The notes under the pieces are model-generated. The model was not told the DNA's origin, did not search any database, and worked only from the letters and a program-made list of their open reading frames with translations. A program made the translations under genes and the position numbers. A stretch of DNA of 42,486 bases, taken from contig JAYOLL010000029.1 in NCBI GenBank assembly GCA_038120295.1, positions 1 through 42,486 on the forward strand, written 5' to 3'. This document shows positions 40,487 through 42,486 of the stretch, in pieces (the stretch's first letter is position 1; every line of letters starts with the position of its first letter). Source of the stretch: JAYOEY01 sp038120295 (GTDB lineage Bacteria > Pseudomonadota > Alphaproteobacteria > MPNO01 > UBA2964).

Positions 40487-41686
40487 ATGAAACTCGTTCT
40501 CAACGACGAACAGCGGCTATTGCAGGAAAGCGCCGAAAAGCTGGTCGAACGGCTGGCCGGCGCCGATGCGCATCGTGCCGCCCGGGACAGCGACTCCGGC
40601 TTTGACCGGGATGGGCATAGGGCCGCCGCGGTGGCAGGCTGGCTGTCACTGATGGTGCCTGAACGGGCCGGCGGTCTGGGACAGGGCATGACCGAACTGG
40701 CGCTGGTCCTGCAACAGGCGGGCAGGGGGCTGATGACCGGGCCGGCGGGTGCCTGCGCTATAGCCGCTTATGCTATTGGGGTGGGGCGCGCCGCAACCGA
40801 ACGAGTCGAGGTTCTGGAAGATCTGGTTGCCGGGACACAGATAGTCGTCCCTGCGCTTCTGGACCCGTGGAATTCCGGCGACGAAGACCAGCGGATCATC
40901 GCAATGCCGTACCATTACGGATACCAGCTTAGCGGAACCCGAACGTTCGTGCCTTATGCGCCCGACGCCGACGCCTTCCTGGTGGATGCGAGCACGGCGG
41001 ACGGCTCGATCATGGTGATCATTCCTGCCGGTGTACACGGGGTCGATGTAAAAACCACGGAAACAGTCGATGGCGTCCGCTACGGGACGGTGACTTTTTC
41101 CGAGGCCTCTACCATGTCCGACGAGTTGCTGATCGCCTCGGCAAAACAGGGAAAGACGTTAACGGCCGCGTGTTACGACCGGTTGCTGCTTTGCGCTGCG
41201 GCGGAAATGCTCGGGGTCATGGGGAAAGCGCTCGACATGGCGGTCGAGTATCTTAAGACGCGCGAGCAGTTCGGCAAGCCGATCGGGAGTTTCCAGGCGC
41301 TCCAGCACCGGGCGGCGGACGATCATATCGAGGTCGAACGGGTCCGGTCGCTGCTCTTTCAGGTCTGCGAAGCGTTCGATTCGCGCCGCGGCAAACGGTC
41401 CATGGCGGCGGCGGTCAAGGCGAAGGCATCGGACGCGGCTCTTTCCGTAACGAAATCGGTTATCCAGATGCATGGGGCTATCGGGTTTACCGACGAATAC
41501 GACGCCGGCCTGTATCTGAAGCGCGCCACGGCGCTGGGGGCTCTGTACGGCAATGCCGCGCTACACCGGAATCGTTACGCTGCACTGTCTGAAGAAGAAG
41601 CTGCGGCTGAAGCAGAAGGCCCGGTCAGGCGCCGGCGTCGCAAGAAACCCCGAAAATCCATCTTTGCCAGTGGCGTATCGCGCTGA
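40487..41686 (+). CDS. Acyl-CoA dehydrogenase-family protein
   Basis: A 399-residue flavoprotein of the acyl-CoA dehydrogenase family. The C-terminal half has T-R-E-Q-F-G-K-P-I-G-S-F-Q and M-H-G-A-I-G-F-T-D-E-Y-D, close to the H-G-G-I-G-F-T-W-E pattern of bacterial ACADs that act on steroid, aromatic or branched side chains, often as two-subunit enzymes. The N-terminal helical domain carries P-E-R-A-G-G-L-G-Q-G. A basic C-terminal extension (P-V-R-R-R-R-R-K-K-P-R-K) is unusual. The start is ATG 40487 with a weak ribosome site. It lies divergent to the amidohydrolase operon and 25 bases upstream of the SDR gene, with which it should form an operon. Confidence 0.9.
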   Translation: MKLVLNDEQRLLQESAEKLVERLAGADAHRAARDSDSGFDRDGHRAAAVAGWLSLMVPERAGGLGQGMTELALVLQQAGRGLMTGPAGACAIAAYAIGVGRAATERVEVLEDLVAGTQIVVPALLDPWNSGDEDQRIIAMPYHYGYQLSGTRTFVPYAPDADAFLVDASTADGSIMVIIPAGVHGVDVKTTETVDGVRYGTVTFSEASTMSDELLIASAKQGKTLTAACYDRLLLCAAAEMLGVMGKALDMAVEYLKTREQFGKPIGSFQALQHRAADDHIEVERVRSLLFQVCEAFDSRRGKRSMAAAVKAKASDAALSVTKSVIQMHGAIGFTDEYDAGLYLKRATALGALYGNAALHRNRYAALSEEEAAAEAEGPVRRRRRKKPRKSIFASGVSR

Positions 41687-41711
41687 CTGGGTCTTACATG
41701 CAGGAGTATAA

Positions 41712-42473
41712 ATGGTCGATCTGGTAAACGAACTCGAAGGCAAGGTCGCAATCGTGACCGGCAGCGCGCGCAATATCGGGCGGGCAACGGCGATCGAACT
41801 GGCGAGAGCGGGCGCCGCCGTGGTGATTCACTCGCGGGAGACACAGGATCTCTGTGACGAGGTCGTTGCCGAGATCGAAGGTTTCGGCGGCAGGGCGATT
41901 TCCTGCTGCGCCGACATCCGCGACGAGGAAGCCGTTAAGGCCCTGGTGGAGAAAACAGTATCCGAACTTGGCGGCGTGGATATTCTGATCAACAGCGCGG
42001 CCATGCGGGCGAACCAGAAATTCACCGAGATCGACGACGAATCCTGGGACCGCGTGGTCGGGACGGGGTTACGCGGCAGCTTCAACATGGCGCGCCATTG
42101 CGTGCCGGAAATGATCAAGCGCGGCGGCGGTTCGATTATTTCCCTCGGCGGCATGGGCGCGCATCAGGGGTCTGAGCGGCGGGCGCATGTCATGGCGACC
42201 AAAGCCGGAATCGGCGCGCTGATGCGCGGAATCGCAATGGATCACGGGCCCGATAATATCAGGGCGAACAATGTCGTTGTCGGCGTCTTCGCGACCGAGC
42301 GCAGCCACAATGCACCCAAGAGTTCGCATGCCGACGATCTTCTGCCGCCGCTCGGTCGGCGCGGCGTGCCGCAGGATATCGCCGATCTGATCCGGTTCCT
42401 CGTGGGGCCGGGCGCGACCTATATCAGCGGCCAGACGATCCAGCTCAACGGCGGCATTTATAACCCGCATTGA
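41712..42473 (+). CDS. SDR-family protein with degenerate catalytic tetrad
   Basis: A 253-residue short-chain dehydrogenase/reductase fold. The nucleotide motif T-G-S-A-R-N-I-G-R (16-24) and the N-S-A-A turn (94-97) are intact, as is the end G-Q-T-I-Q-L-N-G-G. Aligned by eye to FabG, the catalytic Asn is Gly119, Ser is Gly147 and Tyr is Val160, while Lys164 is kept; His159 sits next to the missing Tyr. It therefore probably binds NAD(P) but may not catalyse the usual reaction, or uses another residue. AGGAG lies six bases before the ATG. It follows the acyl-CoA dehydrogenase gene by 25 bases; the next gene begins outside the window. Confidence 0.87.
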   Translation: MVDLVNELEGKVAIVTGSARNIGRATAIELARAGAAVVIHSRETQDLCDEVVAEIEGFGGRAISCCADIRDEEAVKALVEKTVSELGGVDILINSAAMRANQKFTEIDDESWDRVVGTGLRGSFNMARHCVPEMIKRGGGSIISLGGMGAHQGSERRAHVMATKAGIGALMRGIAMDHGPDNIRANNVVVGVFATERSHNAPKSSHADDLLPPLGRRGVPQDIADLIRFLVGPGATYISGQTIQLNGGIYNPH

Positions 42474-42486
42474 GGAAGCGGCCGGA

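Overview
The window is a GC-rich chromosomal segment of an alphaproteobacterium, most likely of Rhodospirillales type. This rests on the gene order rpoZ-rsh-pdxJ-acpS-lepB-rnc-era-recO-parC, a non-zinc HemB, a LmdC/bactofilin pair, MotA/MotB of alphaproteobacterial type, Bpt, and CTTGC-type -35 boxes. Genus cannot be told from the sequence alone. Genes are densely packed, many with 1-4 base overlaps, and no stretch over about 230 bases lacks a gene. No insertion sequence, prophage, CRISPR array or rRNA was seen.

Left part (1-12 kb): the tail of a probable response regulator; tRNA-Gly(CCC); an archaeal-type riboflavin-kinase-like (DUF120) protein coupled to an enolase-superfamily enzyme; an envelope pair (M23 peptidase plus bactofilin); a PLP dehydratase/haloacid dehalogenase pair; a lytic transglycosylase; dapA-smpB-molybdoenzyme; a PhoH ATPase behind a terminator-like leader; a family 5 uracil-DNA glycosylase; and a NYN-domain protein.

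Middle (12-26 kb): the housekeeping block folK, rpoZ, rsh, pdxJ, acpS, lepB, rnc, era, recO, parC. It is interrupted by an amidohydrolase (between rsh and pdxJ), an inverted phoD (between era and recO) and a TPM-like membrane protein (between recO and parC).

Right part (26-42.5 kb): a TRAP transporter whose membrane genes follow parC and whose binding protein faces them on the other strand; bpt; motA with a motB split by an in-frame amber codon; a thioesterase; a flavin reductase; a penicillin-acylase-family hydrolase; hemB; metY; and a divergent accessory cluster (amidohydrolase plus MFS transporter versus acyl-CoA dehydrogenase plus SDR protein) built around a 12-bp tandem repeat with GGAA-N-TTCC symmetry.

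Most notable observations: the nonsense codon in motB, the bacterial DUF120/enolase pair, an SDR protein lacking three of its four catalytic residues, the palindromic tandem repeat between divergent operons, and a shared CTTGC -35 motif before at least six genes.
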